NCBI RefSeq assembly: GCF_002733955.1
Contig: NZ_NVXQ01000011.1
Location: forward strand, 1 to 64,000
DNA from: Hoeflea sp.
GTDB lineage: Bacteria; Pseudomonadota; Alphaproteobacteria; Rhizobiales; Rhizobiaceae
Length of the DNA: 64,000 nt
Reading direction: 5' to 3'
Each line of letters starts with the position of its first letter. Position 1 is the stretch's first letter. Shown here one piece after another: positions 33,114 to 45,689 of the stretch. The position numbers and the translations under genes were made by a program. The notes under the pieces were generated by a model. The model saw only the letters and a list, made by a program, of their open reading frames with translations, searched no databases and was not told the DNA's origin.

Positions 33114-34450
33114 CGTCCCTTCTTGCCTCCCCGAAGTTTGGACTTCTTGATCAACCCTTCATATTGCTGGGCAATCAGATGTCCCTGAATCTGCGCAACC
33201 GTGTCGAGCGTCACCGAAACGACGATCAGAAGCGACGTACCACCCAAATAGAACGGAACGCCAGTCTGCGCGATTAGGAATTCGGGTAAGAGACAAACAA
33301 AAATCAGGTACATGGCGCCAATGACGGTGATTCGCGTCAACACGAAATCGATGTACTCGGCGGTGCGCTCACCGGGACGGATGCCTGGAATGAAGCCGCC
33401 ATGGCGCTTGAGATTGTCAGCCGTATCCTTAGGATTGAACACGATCGCGGTGTAGAAGAACGCGAAGAAGCCGATCATCAGGGCGTAGAGTGCCATGTAG
33501 GCCGGCTGTCCGTGACCGAGAGACGCAAGCAGTGTCGACGCCCAGCCCGGCAGGTTACCGGTGTTGGCAAAGCCTGCAATGGTGGCCGGCAGCAACAGCA
33601 GCGACGAGGCAAAGATCGGCGGAATGACACCTGCGGTGTTGAGCTTGAGCGGCAGGTGCGAGGTATCGCCCTGGAACATGCGCGAGCCGACCTGGCGCTT
33701 GGGATACTGGATCAGCAATTGCCGCTGGGCGCGTTCGATGAACACGATGAAGGCGATCACGCCGATAGCCACGACGATCACCGCGATGATCAGGCCGGTT
33801 GACAGAGCACCGGTACGGCCGAGTTCGAGCGTGCCTGCAACAGCTGACGGAAGGGCTGCAACGATACCGGCGAAAATGATCAGCGAGATACCATTGCCGA
33901 TGCCACGCGCGGTGATCTGCTCACCAAGCCACATCAGGAACATGGTGCCGCCAACAAGGCTGATGACGGTCGCAATACGGAAGAACCAGCCCGGATCGGT
34001 GACGATGCCATTGCCCGATTCGAGGCCGACGGCGATGCCATAGGCCTGCACGGTGCCAAGCAGCACGGTGCCGTAACGGGTGTACTGGTTGATGATCTTG
34101 CGGCCCTGCTCGCCCTCTTTCTTGAGCTGCTCAAGCGTGGGCACGACCGAGGTCATCAGCTGGATGATGATCGATGCAGAGATATACGGCATGATTCCGA
34201 GCGCGAAAATCGCCATGCGCTCGACTGCGCCACCGGAAAACATGTTGAAAAGGCCGAGGATACCACCGGCCTGGCCCTGGAATGCCTGGGCGAATGCATC
34301 GGGATTGATACCTGGGAGCGGAATATAGGTTCCGAGGCGATACACCAGAAGTGCGCCAAGCGTGAACCAGATCCGCTTCTTGAGATCTTCCGCCTTGGCG
34401 AAAGCTCCGAAATTCAAGTTGGAAGCGAGTTGTTCGGCTGCAGATGCCAT
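33110..34450 (-). CDS. secY: Sec translocon subunit SecY
   Basis: A 446-residue channel protein with ten transmembrane segments. It is recognised by [29 protein letters not shown] (plug/TM2 area), [40 protein letters not shown] and the final cytosolic loops. It forms the SecYEG pore with SecE, encoded at 62176. The ATG at 34450 starts the family-typical [14 protein letters not shown]; a longer frame is less likely. It lies between rplO and adk. Confidence 0.97.
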   Translation of the reverse strand: MASAAEQLASNLNFGAFAKAEDLKKRIWFTLGALLVYRLGTYIPLPGINPDAFAQAFQGQAGGILGLFNMFSGGAVERMAIFALGIMPYISASIIIQLMTSVVPTLEQLKKEGEQGRKIINQYTRYGTVLLGTVQAYGIAVGLESGNGIVTDPGWFFRIATVISLVGGTMFLMWLGEQITARGIGNGISLIIFAGIVAALPSAVAGTLELGRTGALSTGLIIAVIVVAIGVIAFIVFIERAQRQLLIQYPKRQVGSRMFQGDTSHLPLKLNTAGVIPPIFASSLLLLPATIAGFANTGNLPGWASTLLASLGHGQPAYMALYALMIGFFAFFYTAIVFNPKDTADNLKRHGGFIPGIRPGERTAEYIDFVLTRITVIGAMYLIFVCLLPEFLIAQTGVPFYLGGTSLLIVVSVTLDTVAQIQGHLIAQQYEGLIKKSKLRGGKKGR

Positions 34451-34648
34451 TGCGTTCTCCGCGCGGACCATCCGGCGCCTGATGAACCCGATCATCTCCG
34501 GAGGGTCTGAGTTGGTTTCACCGGACTTTGCGGCCCGACCGGTTATGACCGTATCTGACCCCTGCCCCAGACGCCGCGCGCTAACGCGACAGCTGCTCCC
34601 ATATGGGATGAAAACCGCCCGATGTGAAGCACCGGGCGGTCAAAAATA

Positions 34649-35131
34649 TTATTCTTCAGCAGCAGCCGGAGCTGGTGCGAGCAGCTTGATCGAGCCGCCG
34701 GCCTTTTCGACCTTTTCGATTGCAGTGCGCGATGCGCCCGCAACTTCCAGGGTCAGCTTGGCCTTGAGGTCGCCGTCAGCAAGAATGCGGACGCCGTCCT
34801 TGGTCCGACGGATGATGCCGGCAGCCTTGAGAGCTGCAGCGTCAACAGTGGCCTTGCCGTCGAGCTTGCCCGCGTCGATCGCGGTCTGGATACGGCCAAC
34901 CGAAACGACGTTGAAGTCGGTCGAGAAGATGTTCTTGAAGCCGCGCTTTGGAAGACGACGGTAGATTGGCATCTGGCCGCCTTCAAAACCGTTGATGGCG
35001 ACGCCGGAACGGGACTTCTGTCCCTTGACGCCACGGCCGCCGGTCTTGCCGGAACCAGAACCGATACCGCGACCTACGCGCTTGCGGTTCTTGGTTGCAC
35101 CTTCGTTGTCGGTGATCTCATTGAGTTTCAT
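34649..35131 (-). CDS. rplO: 50S ribosomal protein L15
   Basis: A 160-residue protein with the L15 start [20 protein letters not shown], the glycine-rich [20 protein letters not shown] segment and [13 protein letters not shown]-terminal Ala/Pro/Glu tail is present. It follows rpmD by 16 bases and is separated from secY by about 198 bases, a longer gap than others in the operon. Confidence 0.98.
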   Translation of the reverse strand: MKLNEITDNEGATKNRKRVGRGIGSGSGKTGGRGVKGQKSRSGVAINGFEGGQMPIYRRLPKRGFKNIFSTDFNVVSVGRIQTAIDAGKLDGKATVDAAALKAAGIIRRTKDGVRILADGDLKAKLTLEVAGASRTAIEKVEKAGGSIKLLAPAPAAAEE

Positions 35132-35147
35132 GACAGTTCACTCCCAC

Positions 35148-35348
35148 TCACTTCTCGTCGACGACACGAACGAGGTGGCTGACCGAGCGGATCATGCCAC
35201 GAACAGACGGTGTGTCCTCGAGGGTCCGGACGCGGTGCATCTTGTTAAGGCCCAGGCCGATCAGCGTCTGACGCTGAACGTTGGGACGGCGAATCGGGCT
35301 TCCGATCTGTTCGACGGTGACCGTCTTGCCCTTTTTATTGTCAGCCAT
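35148..35348 (-). CDS. rpmD: 50S ribosomal protein L30
   Basis: A 66-residue protein matching L30: [20 protein letters not shown] and [20 protein letters not shown], ending in [12 protein letters not shown]. It sits in the normal rpsE-rpmD-rplO order. Confidence 0.97.
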   Translation of the reverse strand: MADNKKGKTVTVEQIGSPIRRPNVQRQTLIGLGLNKMHRVRTLEDTPSVRGMIRSVSHLVRVVDEK

Positions 35349-35385
35349 GGTCTTGGCTCCCTAATACGATAAGGCGGAGGCCCGA

Positions 35386-35946
35386 TTACTCTTCGGCGCC
35401 GGTGGTGATACCGCGGCGTTCCTGGAGCGTGGAGTACTTCATGCCGCGCTGCGAAGCGATGTCCTTGGGGTGCATCTGGTTCTTGAGCGCGTCAAAAGTT
35501 GCACGGATCATGTTGTAAGGGTTCGACGTACCAGTCGACTTTGCAACAACGTCCTGCATACCAAGCGTTTCGAAAACCGCACGCATAGGACCACCGGCGA
35601 TGATACCGGTACCGGGCTTGGCTGCGCGCAGAAGCACCTTGCCGGCGCCGTGACGGCCATGCACATCGTGGTGCAGTGTGCGGCCGGACCGCAGCGGAAC
35701 GAAAATCAGATCGCGCTTGGCGGATTCAGTCGCCTTGCGGATCGCTTCCGGCACTTCGCGTGCCTTGCCGTGACCGAAGCCGACGCGGCCCTTCTGATCT
35801 CCAACAACCACCAGGGCTGCGAAACCGAAGCGACGGCCGCCCTTGACGACCTTGGCAACGCGGTTGATGTGTACGAGCTTGTCGACGAATTCGCTATCGC
35901 GCTCGTCGTCTCTACCGCGGTTGTCGCGGCGACCTTCCTTGGCCAT
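35386..35946 (-). CDS. rpsE: 30S ribosomal protein S5
   Basis: A 186-residue protein with the double-stranded RNA-binding part [20 protein letters not shown] and the C-terminal domain [21 protein letters not shown]5 is needed for translational accuracy (ram region). The charged N-terminal leader ([16 protein letters not shown]) is longer than in enteric bacteria. Confidence 0.98.
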   Translation of the reverse strand: MAKEGRRDNRGRDDERDSEFVDKLVHINRVAKVVKGGRRFGFAALVVVGDQKGRVGFGHGKAREVPEAIRKATESAKRDLIFVPLRSGRTLHHDVHGRHGAGKVLLRAAKPGTGIIAGGPMRAVFETLGMQDVVAKSTGTSNPYNMIRATFDALKNQMHPKDIASQRGMKYSTLQERRGITTGAEE

Positions 35947-35991
35947 TGTCCTGTTCCTTATTCTTTTCCGGAATCAATCGGCTGGGTTGAC

Positions 35992-36354
35992 TTAGAAGCT
36001 CAGACCGCCTTCGCGGGCTGCTTCTGCGAGTGCCTTGATGCGGCCATGATAGATGAACGCGCCACGGTCAAAGACCACTTCCTTGATGCCTGCCTTGACA
36101 GCACGTTCGGCAACCAACTTGCCAACTGCTGCTGCTGCGGCAACATCTGCACCGGTCTTGAGGTCGGCGCGGAGGCCGGCGTCAAGCGTGGATGCTGCTG
36201 CAAGCGTGCGGCCTGCAGCATCGTCGATAACCTGAACATAAATGTTCTTCGACGAGCGATGTACCGACAGGCGTGGGCGGCCGTTGGCCACCGCTTTGAT
36301 CTGGCGGCGGACCCGGTTGGACCGACGCGTAAGGGATTGTTTCCTGCTAGCCAT
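35992..36354 (-). CDS. rplR: 50S ribosomal protein L18
   Basis: A 120-residue protein: the basic N-terminus [40 protein letters not shown], and the end [20 protein letters not shown] with EGGLSF. It binds 5S rRNA with L5. Located 12 bases after rplF. Confidence 0.98.
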   Translation of the reverse strand: MASRKQSLTRRSNRVRRQIKAVANGRPRLSVHRSSKNIYVQVIDDAAGRTLAAASTLDAGLRADLKTGADVAAAAAVGKLVAERAVKAGIKEVVFDRGAFIYHGRIKALAEAAREGGLSF

Positions 36355-36366
36355 TTCGCGTCTTCC

Positions 36367-36900
36367 TTACTTCTTCTTGCCTTCTTTGCGGACAATCCGC
36401 TCTTCAGCATACTTCACGCCCTTGCCCTTGTAGGGCTCGGGGCTCCGATAGGAGCGGATCTCAGCAGCAACCTGGCCAAGCACCTGCTTGTCGATGCCGG
36501 TGATGACGATTTCCGTCGGCTTCGGGCAAGCAATGTTGACGCCCTTGGGCGGCTGATAGACGACGTCATGGCTAAAGCCAAGAGCCAGCTGCAGGTTCTG
36601 GCCCTGCATGGCGGCGCGATAACCAACGCCGTTGATCTCGAGCTTGCGCTCGTAGCCGTCCTTCACCCCGGTCAGGATGTTGGCGACCATGGTGCGCGAC
36701 ATGCCCCACTTGGAGCGCGCGTCCTTGGAGTTATCAACGGGGGTGACCGAAATCGCGTTGTCTTCAAGCTTGAGCGACACTTCGTCGTTCGCAACAAAAG
36801 TCAACTCGCCCTTTGGACCCTTGGCGACCACTGTCTGGCCGTCGATCGTCGCGGTGACGCCGGCGGGGACTGGGACGGGTTTTTTACCGATACGAGACAT
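36367..36900 (-). CDS. rplF: 50S ribosomal protein L6
   Basis: A 177-residue protein beginning [20 protein letters not shown], with [20 protein letters not shown] and the C-terminal [20 protein letters not shown]. It has two similar domains and lies near the GTPase-associated centre. Confidence 0.98.
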   Translation of the reverse strand: MSRIGKKPVPVPAGVTATIDGQTVVAKGPKGELTFVANDEVSLKLEDNAISVTPVDNSKDARSKWGMSRTMVANILTGVKDGYERKLEINGVGYRAAMQGQNLQLALGFSHDVVYQPPKGVNIACPKPTEIVITGIDKQVLGQVAAEIRSYRSPEPYKGKGVKYAEERIVRKEGKKK

Positions 36901-36938
36901 TGTTCAACCTGTCTGTTCGAGTTGGAGGCTCTGCACGA

Positions 36939-37337
36939 TCAGAAGATCGAGCAGAGTACCTCACCACCAACATTGTGCTCGCGCGCAACATGATCAGCCA
37001 AAACGCCTTTCGGAGTCGAAAGGATCGTGATGCCGAGACCGTTGGCGACCTGCGGAATGGACTTGACGGAGACGTATACGCGACGGCCCGGCTTGGAAAC
37101 GCGGGCGATCTCGCGGATCACCGGTGCGCCTTCATGGTACTTGAGCTCGATGCTCAGTTCCGACTTGCCGTTATCGTATGCGACTTCGGTGTATCCGCGG
37201 ATGTAGCCTTCGGACTGCAACACATCGAGTACGCGGGCGCGCAGCTTCGAGGCAGGAGTCGACACGGAAGACTTACGGCGAGCGACGCCGTTGCGGATGC
37301 GGGTGAGCATATCACCCAGAGGATCAGTCATTGCCAT
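36939..37337 (-). CDS. rpsH: 30S ribosomal protein S8
   Basis: A 132-residue protein: [20 protein letters not shown] at the start and [20 protein letters not shown] near the end. S8 binds the central domain of 16S rRNA and, in enteric bacteria, represses the spc operon through its mRNA near rplE. Confidence 0.98.
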   Translation of the reverse strand: MAMTDPLGDMLTRIRNGVARRKSSVSTPASKLRARVLDVLQSEGYIRGYTEVAYDNGKSELSIELKYHEGAPVIREIARVSKPGRRVYVSVKSIPQVANGLGITILSTPKGVLADHVAREHNVGGEVLCSIF

Positions 37338-37349
37338 ATTGCGTGCTCC

Positions 37350-37655
37350 TTACCAGCTCGACTTGACCAGGCCCGGCACCTTGGCCAGCGACCCGAGTTC
37401 ACGCAATGCGATACGCGACATGCCAAGCTTGCGGTAATAAGCGCGCGGGCGGCCGGTAACTTCGCAACGATTGCGAACGCGAATCTTTGACCCGTTGCGC
37501 GGCATTTCGGCCAGCTTCAGGGTTGCACGGAAGCGTTCCTCGATCGGAAGCTCCTGATTCTTGGTGATCGCCTTGAGTTCTGCGCGCTTTGACGCATCAC
37601 GAGCGACCAGCTTGCGGCGGCGCTGGTTCTTTTGAATTGCGCTGACTTTCGCCAT
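37350..37655 (-). CDS. rpsN: 30S ribosomal protein S14
   Basis: A 101-residue long-form S14 without the four-cysteine zinc motif: [20 protein letters not shown], then [20 protein letters not shown] and the end [12 protein letters not shown]. Located between rplE and rpsH. Confidence 0.98.
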   Translation of the reverse strand: MAKVSAIQKNQRRRKLVARDASKRAELKAITKNQELPIEERFRATLKLAEMPRNGSKIRVRNRCEVTGRPRAYYRKLGMSRIALRELGSLAKVPGLVKSSW

Positions 37656-37687
37656 ATCAGATATCCTTTTTACGAATGCCGTTACGA

Positions 37688-38242
37688 TTACTGGCGGAAT
37701 GGGAAGTTGAACTCTTTCAAGAGAGCCCGTGCTTCGTCATCCGTTGGTGCCGTCGTACAAACGATGATGTCCATGCCCCAGATCTGATCAACCTTGTCGT
37801 AGTTGACCTCCGGAAACACGATGTGCTCCTTGATGCCCATGGCGAAGTTGCCACGGCCGTCAAAGCTCTTCGGGTTCAGTCCGCGAAAGTCACGAACGCG
37901 CGGAAGCGCGATGGTGATCAGACGGTCCATGAATTCAAACATGCGAGCGCCGCGCAACGTGACCTTGGCGCCAATCGGCATCTGTTCACGAAGCTTGAAT
38001 CCTGCAATCGAATTGCGGGCGCGGGTGATGACCGGCTTCTGACCGGCAATCGCAGCGAGATCCTCAGCCGCAATTGCGGGCTTCTTGGAGTCTGCTGTCG
38101 CTTCACCAACACCCATGTTGATGACAATCTTGTCGAGGCGCGGGATCTGCATTTCGTTTGCATAGGCAAACTGGTCCTGCATGGCCTTGCGAATACGCTC
38201 GACATATTCCTTCTTGAGCCGTGGCTCGTACTTATCAGCCAT
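37688..38242 (-). CDS. rplE: 50S ribosomal protein L5
   Basis: A 184-residue 5S rRNA-binding protein: [57 protein letters not shown] and the end [20 protein letters not shown]. The ATG at 38242 gives the normal start and overlaps the end of rplX by 8 bases. Confidence 0.98.
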   Translation of the reverse strand: MADKYEPRLKKEYVERIRKAMQDQFAYANEMQIPRLDKIVINMGVGEATADSKKPAIAAEDLAAIAGQKPVITRARNSIAGFKLREQMPIGAKVTLRGARMFEFMDRLITIALPRVRDFRGLNPKSFDGRGNFAMGIKEHIVFPEVNYDKVDQIWGMDIIVCTTAPTDDEARALLKEFNFPFRQ

Positions 38243-38546
38243 CGATGACCACTCCCGAACGCTTAGCGACGCGTACCTTCTTCTCACCCTCGACGCGGAA
38301 ACCGACGCGGGTCGGCTTGCCGTCCTTCGGATCGGCAACTGCGAGGTTGGAAAGGTGAAGCGAAGCTTCCTTGTTGATAATGCCGGCTTCCTGGGTCTGG
38401 GTCTGGCGCTGGTGGCGCTTGACCATGTTGAGACCACGGACAACCGCACGGTCTTCCTTGGGCATCACAGCAAGAACTTCGCCAGTACGGCCCTTGTCCT
38501 TGCCGGTAAGAACGACGACCTTGTCGCCTTTGCGGATCTTTTGCAT
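38235..38546 (-). CDS. rplX: 50S ribosomal protein L24
   Basis: A 103-residue protein with the KOW motif at the start ([20 protein letters not shown]), [20 protein letters not shown] and a C-terminal [15 protein letters not shown]. It overlaps rplE by 8 bases and follows rplN by 12. Confidence 0.98.
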   Translation of the reverse strand: MQKIRKGDKVVVLTGKDKGRTGEVLAVMPKEDRAVVRGLNMVKRHQRQTQTQEAGIINKEASLHLSNLAVADPKDGKPTRVGFRVEGEKKVRVAKRSGVVIDG

Positions 38547-38558
38547 CGGTTTCGTTCC

Positions 38559-38927
38559 TTACAGCACTTCGGGAGCCAGGGAGATGATCTTCATGTGGCT
38601 CTTGGCGCGCAATTCGCGCGGAACCGGTCCGAAGATACGGGTGCCGATCGGCTCTTTCTTGTTGTCGATCAGGACAGCTGCGTTGCCGTCGAAACGGATC
38701 ACGCTGCCGTCGGCGCGGCGAATGTCTTTGGCTGTACGAACGACAACCGCCTTCATCACATCACCCTTCTTGACGCGGCCGCGCGGAATAGCCTCCTTGA
38801 TCGAGACGACGATGACGTCGCCGATAGAAGCATATTTCCGCTTGGAACCGCCCAAAACCTTGATGCACATGACACGACGAGCGCCGGAATTATCCGCGAC
38901 GTCGAGGTTTGTCTGCATCTGAATCAT
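38559..38927 (-). CDS. rplN: 50S ribosomal protein L14
   Basis: A 122-residue protein: [20 protein letters not shown], then [20 protein letters not shown] and [20 protein letters not shown]. The ATG at 38927 is preferred to one ten codons upstream because it begins the conserved sequence. The 236-base gap to rpsQ is unusually long for this operon. Confidence 0.98.
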   Translation of the reverse strand: MIQMQTNLDVADNSGARRVMCIKVLGGSKRKYASIGDVIVVSIKEAIPRGRVKKGDVMKAVVVRTAKDIRRADGSVIRFDGNAAVLIDNKKEPIGTRIFGPVPRELRAKSHMKIISLAPEVL

Positions 38928-39070
38928 ATCAGGCCGCCTTCTTGTTGTTACCGGCACGGTTGGGCACGAAGGCCCCCTACACCAGCTTGGGAATCAATTC
39001 TTTTTTTGCGCGGAAAGGTAATTGCCAGGGTGGTTTCCCCTAAGGGACCTTCCGTGCGCTGAAAGCAGAA

Positions 39071-39093
39071 GAACGCCCTTTAGCGGGGCGTTC
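39071..39093 (-). promoter_or_regulatory. Hairpin in the rpsQ-rplN gap
   Basis: On the minus strand GAACGCCCC pairs with GGGCGTTC around a short loop (GCTAAA), about 70 bases after rpsQ. No T tract follows. It may be an attenuator or mRNA-processing site within the S10-spc operon. Confidence 0.45.
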
Positions 39094-39163
39094 TGCGCCA
39101 ATGGCCTGCTTCATACAGGATTCTCGGCGGGGCGCAAGGGCCCTCGCCTCAAAACCTGTTCAT

Positions 39164-39403
39164 TCAAGCCTGGACAGCCTCGACGACGGTCCAGCGTTTG
39201 TCCTTGGAAATGGGCGCGCATTCCTGAATGGAAACCTCATCGCCCACCTTGTACTGATTGTTTTCGTCATGCGCCTTGTAGTTCTTGGTGCGACGAACAA
39301 TCTTCCGCATGACCGGATGCGCGAAACGGCGTTCCACCCGGACAACCACGGTCTTCTCGTTCTTGTCACTGACAACAGTGCCCTGCAGAATGCGTTTTGG
39401 CAT
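39164..39403 (-). CDS. rpsQ: 30S ribosomal protein S17
   Basis: A 79-residue OB-fold protein: [40 protein letters not shown] and [20 protein letters not shown]. It follows rpmC by 11 bases. Confidence 0.98.
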   Translation of the reverse strand: MPKRILQGTVVSDKNEKTVVVRVERRFAHPVMRKIVRRTKNYKAHDENNQYKVGDEVSIQECAPISKDKRWTVVEAVQA

Positions 39404-39414
39404 TATCTTGGTCC

Positions 39415-39615
39415 TTAGGCCTTAGCTTCAGCCGCCTTCTGGCGGGCAATAGTCTTGATGCGTGCGATATCGCGGCGAACTTCCTGTACGCGCGATGTCT
39501 TTTCGAGCTGGCCGGTGGCGCCCTGGAAACGCAGATTGAACTGCTCTTTCTTCAGCTTGGCAAGCTCATCATTGAGTTGGTCGACGCTCAAGGCGCGAAC
39601 ATCAGCGGCTTTCAT
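39415..39615 (-). CDS. rpmC: 50S ribosomal protein L29
   Basis: A 66-residue two-helix protein: [20 protein letters not shown], then [20 protein letters not shown] and [16 protein letters not shown]. Located at the tunnel exit next to L23; binds the signal recognition particle and trigger factor site. Confidence 0.98.
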   Translation of the reverse strand: MKAADVRALSVDQLNDELAKLKKEQFNLRFQGATGQLEKTSRVQEVRRDIARIKTIARQKAAEAKA

Positions 39616-39626
39616 GATCCGTCTCC

Positions 39627-40040
39627 TTACTCTGCGATGCGCTGAACGAAGCGGGTCTTGACCGAAAGCTTGGCTGCGCCGAGACGCAGGGCTTCACGGG
39701 CGAGCTCTTCGCTGACGCCATCAATTTCGAACATGATCCGTCCGGGCTTAACCTTTGCAGCCCAGTAATCAACCGAACCCTTACCCTTACCCATACGGAC
39801 TTCGGTAGGCTTCGATGTGACCGGAACGTCCGGGAAGATGCGGATCCACACGCGGCCGGCACGCTTCATGTGACGCGTGATGGCCCGGCGGGCTGCTTCG
39901 ATCTGACGTGCGTTCACACGATCAGGCTCTTGTGCCTTCAAGCCGTAGGAACCGAAATTCAAGTCCGAGCCGCCCTTGGCGACGCCCTTGATGCGGCCCT
40001 TAAACTGCTTGCGGTACTTGGTACGCTTTGGCTGCAACAT
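39627..40040 (-). CDS. rplP: 50S ribosomal protein L16
   Basis: A 137-residue protein: [20 protein letters not shown], then RKITRHMKR-like [20 protein letters not shown] and [20 protein letters not shown]. It contacts the peptidyl transferase centre and A-site tRNA. Confidence 0.98.
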   Translation of the reverse strand: MLQPKRTKYRKQFKGRIKGVAKGGSDLNFGSYGLKAQEPDRVNARQIEAARRAITRHMKRAGRVWIRIFPDVPVTSKPTEVRMGKGKGSVDYWAAKVKPGRIMFEIDGVSEELAREALRLGAAKLSVKTRFVQRIAE

Positions 40041-40075
40041 TGTTTAATTCTCCGAATTATCTGCCTGGCGCAAAA

Positions 40076-40780
40076 TCAGGCGTTTTCGCGCCGGCGATTG
40101 CCGCCAGAAGCGTCGCCTTCAGTGGCACGACGTTCAGACGCCATTGGATCATGCTCAAGAATTTCGCCCTTGAAGATCCAGACCTTTACGCCGCAAATAC
40201 CGTAAGCGGTCTTTGCCTCGGCTGTGCCGTAATCGATGTCTGCGCGCAGCGTGTGAAGCGGAACGCGACCTTCACGATACCATTCGGTACGTGCGATTTC
40301 TGCACCGCCGAGACGGCCACCGCAGGTGATCTTGATGCCTTCGGCGCCAAGACGCATGGCGGACTGAACCGAACGCTTCATGGCGCGGCGGAATGCGATA
40401 CGGCGTTCCAGCTGCTGGGCGATCGACTGGGCAACCAGGGTTGCGTCAACTTCGGGCTTGCGGACTTCAACGATGTTGAGGTGCGTTTCCGAATTGGTCA
40501 TCTCGCTGAGCTTGCGGCGCAGCTTTTCGATGTCCGCACCCTTCTTGCCGATGATCAGGCCAGGACGGGCTGCGTGGATCGTGACGCGGCACTTCTTGTG
40601 CGGACGCTCGATGACAACCTTGGAAATGCCTGCCTGCTTGAGTTCGGCCAGAAGATACTTGCGGATCTTCAGGTCTTCATGAAGCAGCTTGCCGTATTCG
40701 GCGTTGTCGGCGAACCAACGGCTGTCCCAGGTACGGTTAATGCCGAGGCGGAAACCGATAGGATTGATTTTCTGACCCAT
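40076..40780 (-). CDS. rpsC: 30S ribosomal protein S3
   Basis: A 234-residue protein: [20 protein letters not shown], the KH domain [20 protein letters not shown], and the C-terminal domain [20 protein letters not shown]. Part of the mRNA entry site with helicase activity. Its start overlaps the rplV stop by one base. Confidence 0.98.
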   Translation of the reverse strand: MGQKINPIGFRLGINRTWDSRWFADNAEYGKLLHEDLKIRKYLLAELKQAGISKVVIERPHKKCRVTIHAARPGLIIGKKGADIEKLRRKLSEMTNSETHLNIVEVRKPEVDATLVAQSIAQQLERRIAFRRAMKRSVQSAMRLGAEGIKITCGGRLGGAEIARTEWYREGRVPLHTLRADIDYGTAEAKTAYGICGVKVWIFKGEILEHDPMASERRATEGDASGGNRRRENA

Positions 40781-41169
40781 TATGCGGCCTCCTCTGTGGC
40801 TTCCACTTCACGCACCACGATCGTCAGGTGAGCGAATGGCTTTTCGATCCGCGAAGAACGACCGCGGCCGCGAGCATGGAAGCGCTTCATGACGATGGAC
40901 TTGCCAACGTAGGCCTCGGCCACGACCAGCGAATCAACGTCGAGATCATGGTTGTTCTCAGCGTTTGCGATCGCGGATTCAAGCGTCTTCTTGACGGTCG
41001 AAGCGATACGCTTGCGCGAAAATTCAAGCTCGGCCAACGCCTTATCAACCTTCTTGCCGCGGATGAGAGCTGCAACCAGGTTGAGCTTCTGCGGGCTGAT
41101 ACGAATAGTGCGGGCGACTGCCTGCGCTTCGTTGGTCTTGAGCCGGCGTTCGGTTTTTGCCTTGCCCAT
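40780..41169 (-). CDS. rplV: 50S ribosomal protein L22
   Basis: A 129-residue protein: [20 protein letters not shown], then [20 protein letters not shown] and the beta hairpin [20 protein letters not shown] that lines the exit tunnel and is a macrolide-related site. Located 2 bases after rpsS. Confidence 0.98.
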   Translation of the reverse strand: MGKAKTERRLKTNEAQAVARTIRISPQKLNLVAALIRGKKVDKALAELEFSRKRIASTVKKTLESAIANAENNHDLDVDSLVVAEAYVGKSIVMKRFHARGRGRSSRIEKPFAHLTIVVREVEATEEAA

Positions 41170-41171
41170 GG

Positions 41172-41450
41172 TTACTTCCTCTTCGCTTTCTTGTCGGCGC
41201 CGTGGCCATAATAGGTCCGCGTCGGGGAATATTCGCCAAACTTCTGACCGACCATCTCTTCAGAGACGTTGACCGGAATGTGTTTGTTTCCGTTGTAGAC
41301 GCCGAATGTCAGGCCGACGAACTGCGGCATGATGGTGGAGCGGCGGCTCCAGGTCTTGATAACTTCATTGCGGCCGCCTTCGCGCACCTTCTCAGCCTTC
41401 TTGAGAAGATAGCCGTCAACAAACGGACCTTTCCAAACTGAACGAGCCAT
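41172..41450 (-). CDS. rpsS: 30S ribosomal protein S19
   Basis: A 92-residue protein: [40 protein letters not shown] and [19 protein letters not shown]. It binds the 30S head together with S13. Confidence 0.98.
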   Translation of the reverse strand: MARSVWKGPFVDGYLLKKAEKVREGGRNEVIKTWSRRSTIMPQFVGLTFGVYNGNKHIPVNVSEEMVGQKFGEYSPTRTYYGHGADKKAKRK

Positions 41451-41465
41451 TGGAGACTTCCTCTC

Positions 41466-42302
41466 TTATTTCTTACGCTGATGGCGCGAGCGCATGATGA
41501 ACTTGTCGGTCGACTTGTTCGAACGTGTGCGCTTGCCCTTGGTCGGCTTGCCCCATGGGCTCACCGGGTGACGACCACCGGAGGTACGGCCTTCACCGCC
41601 GCCGTGCGGGTGATCGACCGGGTTCATCGCAACGCCGCGGACATGCGGACGCTTGCCCTTCCAGCGCGAACGACCAGCCTTGCCGTCGTTGATGTTGCCG
41701 TGATCGGGGTTTGATACGGCACCTACTGTTGCAAGGCAGGAGCCCTGAACCAGACGCTGCTCGCCCGAGTTGAGGCGCAGAATGGCCATGCCCTGGTCAC
41801 GACCGACCAACTGGGCGTAGCCGCCGGCCGAACGAGCGATCTGGCCGCCCTTGGCTGGCTTCATCTCGATGTTGTGGACGATCGTGCCGACCGGCATGAA
41901 CTGAAGCGGCATGCAATTGCCAGGTTTCACGTCAACAGCCTTGTCGGACGAGATCACCTTGTCGCCGGCAGTCAGACGCTGCGGCGCGAGAATGTAGGAC
42001 TTCTCACCGTCGGCATAGGTGATGAGCGCGATGAATGCGGTCCGGTTCGGATCGTATTCCATGCGTTCCACGGTGGCTTCAACGTCGAACTTGCGACGCT
42101 TGAAATCAACCATGCGGTAGGTGCGCTTGTGACCACCACCAATCGACTGGGCTGTAACCCGGCCTGCATTGTTGCGGCCACCCTTGCTGTGGAGGCCCTG
42201 GGTCAAGGACTTGACCGGCTTCCCGCGATGAAGACCCGAACGATCAACGATGACCAGCTGACGCTGGCTCGGGGTCGTCGGATTGTAACTTTTCAGTGCC
42301 AT
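41466..42302 (-). CDS. rplB: 50S ribosomal protein L2
   Basis: A 278-residue protein: [54 protein letters not shown] and the catalytic-centre region [20 protein letters not shown] with the conserved His. Needed for subunit association and peptide bond formation. Confidence 0.98.
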   Translation of the reverse strand: MALKSYNPTTPSQRQLVIVDRSGLHRGKPVKSLTQGLHSKGGRNNAGRVTAQSIGGGHKRTYRMVDFKRRKFDVEATVERMEYDPNRTAFIALITYADGEKSYILAPQRLTAGDKVISSDKAVDVKPGNCMPLQFMPVGTIVHNIEMKPAKGGQIARSAGGYAQLVGRDQGMAILRLNSGEQRLVQGSCLATVGAVSNPDHGNINDGKAGRSRWKGKRPHVRGVAMNPVDHPHGGGEGRTSGGRHPVSPWGKPTKGKRTRSNKSTDKFIMRSRHQRKK

Positions 42303-42340
42303 TTTCCTGTTCCCTTTTGGGGCTTGTTTCCGCGCGGACC

Positions 42341-42634
42341 TTACAGACCGGTGGAGACGTCGATCGACTGACCTTCGGCAAGCGTCACATACGCCTTTTT
42401 CACGTCGGTCTGGCGACCTGCGATGCCGCGGAAGCGCTTGGTCTTACCCTTGCGCAGAAGCGTGTTGACAGCCGTTACCTTGACACCGAACAGCGCTTCA
42501 ACTGCAGCCTTGATTTCAGGCTTGGAAGCACGCCGGGCAACATTGAAGACCACCTGGTTCTGTTCGGAGACCATGGTCGACTTTTCGGTGATCGCCGGAG
42601 AGACGATCACATCATAGTGGCGAATATCCGTCAT
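42341..42634 (-). CDS. rplW: 50S ribosomal protein L23
   Basis: A 97-residue protein: [40 protein letters not shown] and [20 protein letters not shown]. Docking site at the tunnel exit for trigger factor. Its start overlaps the rplD stop by 4 bases. Confidence 0.98.
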   Translation of the reverse strand: MTDIRHYDVIVSPAITEKSTMVSEQNQVVFNVARRASKPEIKAAVEALFGVKVTAVNTLLRKGKTKRFRGIAGRQTDVKKAYVTLAEGQSIDVSTGL

Positions 42635-43251
42635 TTGAAGCGCTCCTCCAGAGCAGCAACCGCGTCCTTGGACAAGACGAGCTTGCCGCGACGCAGGATG
42701 TCGTAGACGTTGATACCCTGGACCGGCAGCACATCCACGTTCGGAATGTTCTTGGCCGCAAGGCGGAAGTTCTGGTCGAGCTCGGCGCCGCCGATGAACA
42801 GAGCGTTGGTCAGACCAAGCTTGGACAGCGAACCGGTCAGGGCCTTGGTCTTGGCCTCAGAAGCCGACAGGTTGTCGACGACGATGATGTCCGAAGCCAT
42901 GGCCTTGGCCGAAAGCGCATGACGCAGAGCCAGTGCACGAACCTTCTTGGGAAGGTCATGGGCGTGGCTTCGGATAACCGGACCGTGAGCCCGGCCGCCG
43001 CCACGGAACTGCGGCGCGCTTGCAGCATGGTGACGGGCGCGGCCCGTACCCTTCTGCTTGAACATCTTGGCGCCGGTGCGAGCGACTTCAGAACGGCCGA
43101 GGGTCTTGTGACCGCCCTGCTGCTTCTTGGCCAGCTGCCAGCGCACGGTGCGCTGGATCAGATCCTGGCGCGGGTCGAGACCGAAGATCGCGTCGGAAAG
43201 CGAAATCTTTCCTGCGTCCTTGCCCTCAAGTGTGGTGACGGTGAGATCCAT
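42631..43251 (-). CDS. rplD: 50S ribosomal protein L4
   Basis: A 206-residue protein: the tunnel loop is [20 protein letters not shown] and [20 protein letters not shown], followed by [20 protein letters not shown]. In enteric bacteria L4 represses the S10 operon; whether this holds here is unknown. Confidence 0.98.
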   Translation of the reverse strand: MDLTVTTLEGKDAGKISLSDAIFGLDPRQDLIQRTVRWQLAKKQQGGHKTLGRSEVARTGAKMFKQKGTGRARHHAASAPQFRGGGRAHGPVIRSHAHDLPKKVRALALRHALSAKAMASDIIVVDNLSASEAKTKALTGSLSKLGLTNALFIGGAELDQNFRLAAKNIPNVDVLPVQGINVYDILRRGKLVLSKDAVAALEERFK

Positions 43252-43955
43252 TATTCGGCTCCCTCATTCGATACGTTGGCTGCCGCGCGGAGCGCTGCAG
43301 GAAGAGGCGCATCAGCCGGGATGCCGGACTTGACGGCGTCGCGAACGACGATCCAGGTTCCCTTGGAGCCTGGTACCGCGCCCTTGATCAGGATCAGGCC
43401 GCGATCGACATCGGTCGAAACAATTTCGAGGTTCTGCGTGGTCACGCGGGTCTGACCCATGTGACCAGCCATCTTCTTGCCCTTCCAGACCTTGCCCGGA
43501 TCCTGGTTGGAACCGGTCGAGCCGTGCGAACGGTGCGAGACCGAAACACCGTGGGTGGCGCGAAGACCGCCGAAGCCGTGACGCTTCATGGCGCCAGCAA
43601 AGCCCTTACCCTGGGTGATACCGGAGACGTCGACCAGCTGACCGGCAACAAAGTGCTCGGCCGTGATCTCGGCACCGACATCGATCAAGTTGTCGGCGCT
43701 TACGCGGAACTCGACGAGCTTGGCTTTCGGTTCGACGTTGGCGATGGCGAAGTTGCCGCGCATTGCCTTCGACGTATTCTTGACCTTGGCAACCCCGGCA
43801 CCGAGCTGAACAGCGGTGTAGCCGTTCTTCTCTTCCGTACGCTGAGCCACCACCTGGCAGTTTTCCAACCGCAGGACGGTTACGGGCACATGATCACCAG
43901 CGTCATTGTAGACCCGTGTCATTCCCAGTTTTTGTGCAATCACACCTGAACGCAT
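43251..43955 (-). CDS. rplC: 50S ribosomal protein L3
   Basis: A 234-residue protein: [20 protein letters not shown], the central [40 protein letters not shown] and [20 protein letters not shown]. It organises the peptidyl transferase centre. Its stop shares one base with the rplD start. Confidence 0.98.
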   Translation of the reverse strand: MRSGVIAQKLGMTRVYNDAGDHVPVTVLRLENCQVVAQRTEEKNGYTAVQLGAGVAKVKNTSKAMRGNFAIANVEPKAKLVEFRVSADNLIDVGAEITAEHFVAGQLVDVSGITQGKGFAGAMKRHGFGGLRATHGVSVSHRSHGSTGSNQDPGKVWKGKKMAGHMGQTRVTTQNLEIVSTDVDRGLILIKGAVPGSKGTWIVVRDAVKSGIPADAPLPAALRAAANVSNEGAE

Positions 43956-44032
43956 CGGTTCATTCCTTTTGAGATGAGCCTGTCGGGGCTAACCCCTTCA
44001 TGCCTCGTTCCCTGTCTCTAAGACCCGGAGCC

Positions 44033-44341
44033 TTAAAGCTTGATTTCCACATCGACGCCCGCGGCGAGATCCAGCTTCATGAGCGCATCTACGGTCTGCG
44101 GTGTCGGGTCAACGATATCGAGAAGGCGCTTATGAGTGCGCATTTCGAACTGTTCGCGGCTCTTCTTGTCGATGTGCGGCGATCTGTTGACAGTGAATTT
44201 TTCGATCCGTGTCGGCAGCGGCACCGGGCCACGTACGCTTGCGCCGGTCCGCTTTGCCGTCGACACGATTTCACGCGTGGAGGCGTCAAGGATCCGGTGA
44301 TCAAACGCCTTGAGGCGGATGCGGATGTTCTGGCCGTTCAT
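44033..44341 (-). CDS. rpsJ: 30S ribosomal protein S10
   Basis: A 102-residue protein: [40 protein letters not shown] and [20 protein letters not shown]. Also the transcription factor NusE. The ATG at 44341 is the conserved start. First gene of the S10 set; tuf lies 72 bases upstream on the same strand. Confidence 0.98.
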   Translation of the reverse strand: MNGQNIRIRLKAFDHRILDASTREIVSTAKRTGASVRGPVPLPTRIEKFTVNRSPHIDKKSREQFEMRTHKRLLDIVDPTPQTVDALMKLDLAAGVDVEIKL

Positions 44342-44413
44342 TCGACTTGTCCTTGCTTGTGTGAGAACCGCATGGTCCGGACCAATCCGAACCATGCGTT
44401 CTGACCCAGTTTG

Positions 44414-45589
<1,176 letters not shown>

Positions 45590-45689
45590 CTTCGGCTCTC
45601 CATTCTCATTCAGCCCACGAGGGGCAAATCTAGGTTTCGGTCTCCGGTCCGGCCCGCGCCCTCAGGCGCGGAACCGGCGATCCGGCAAA

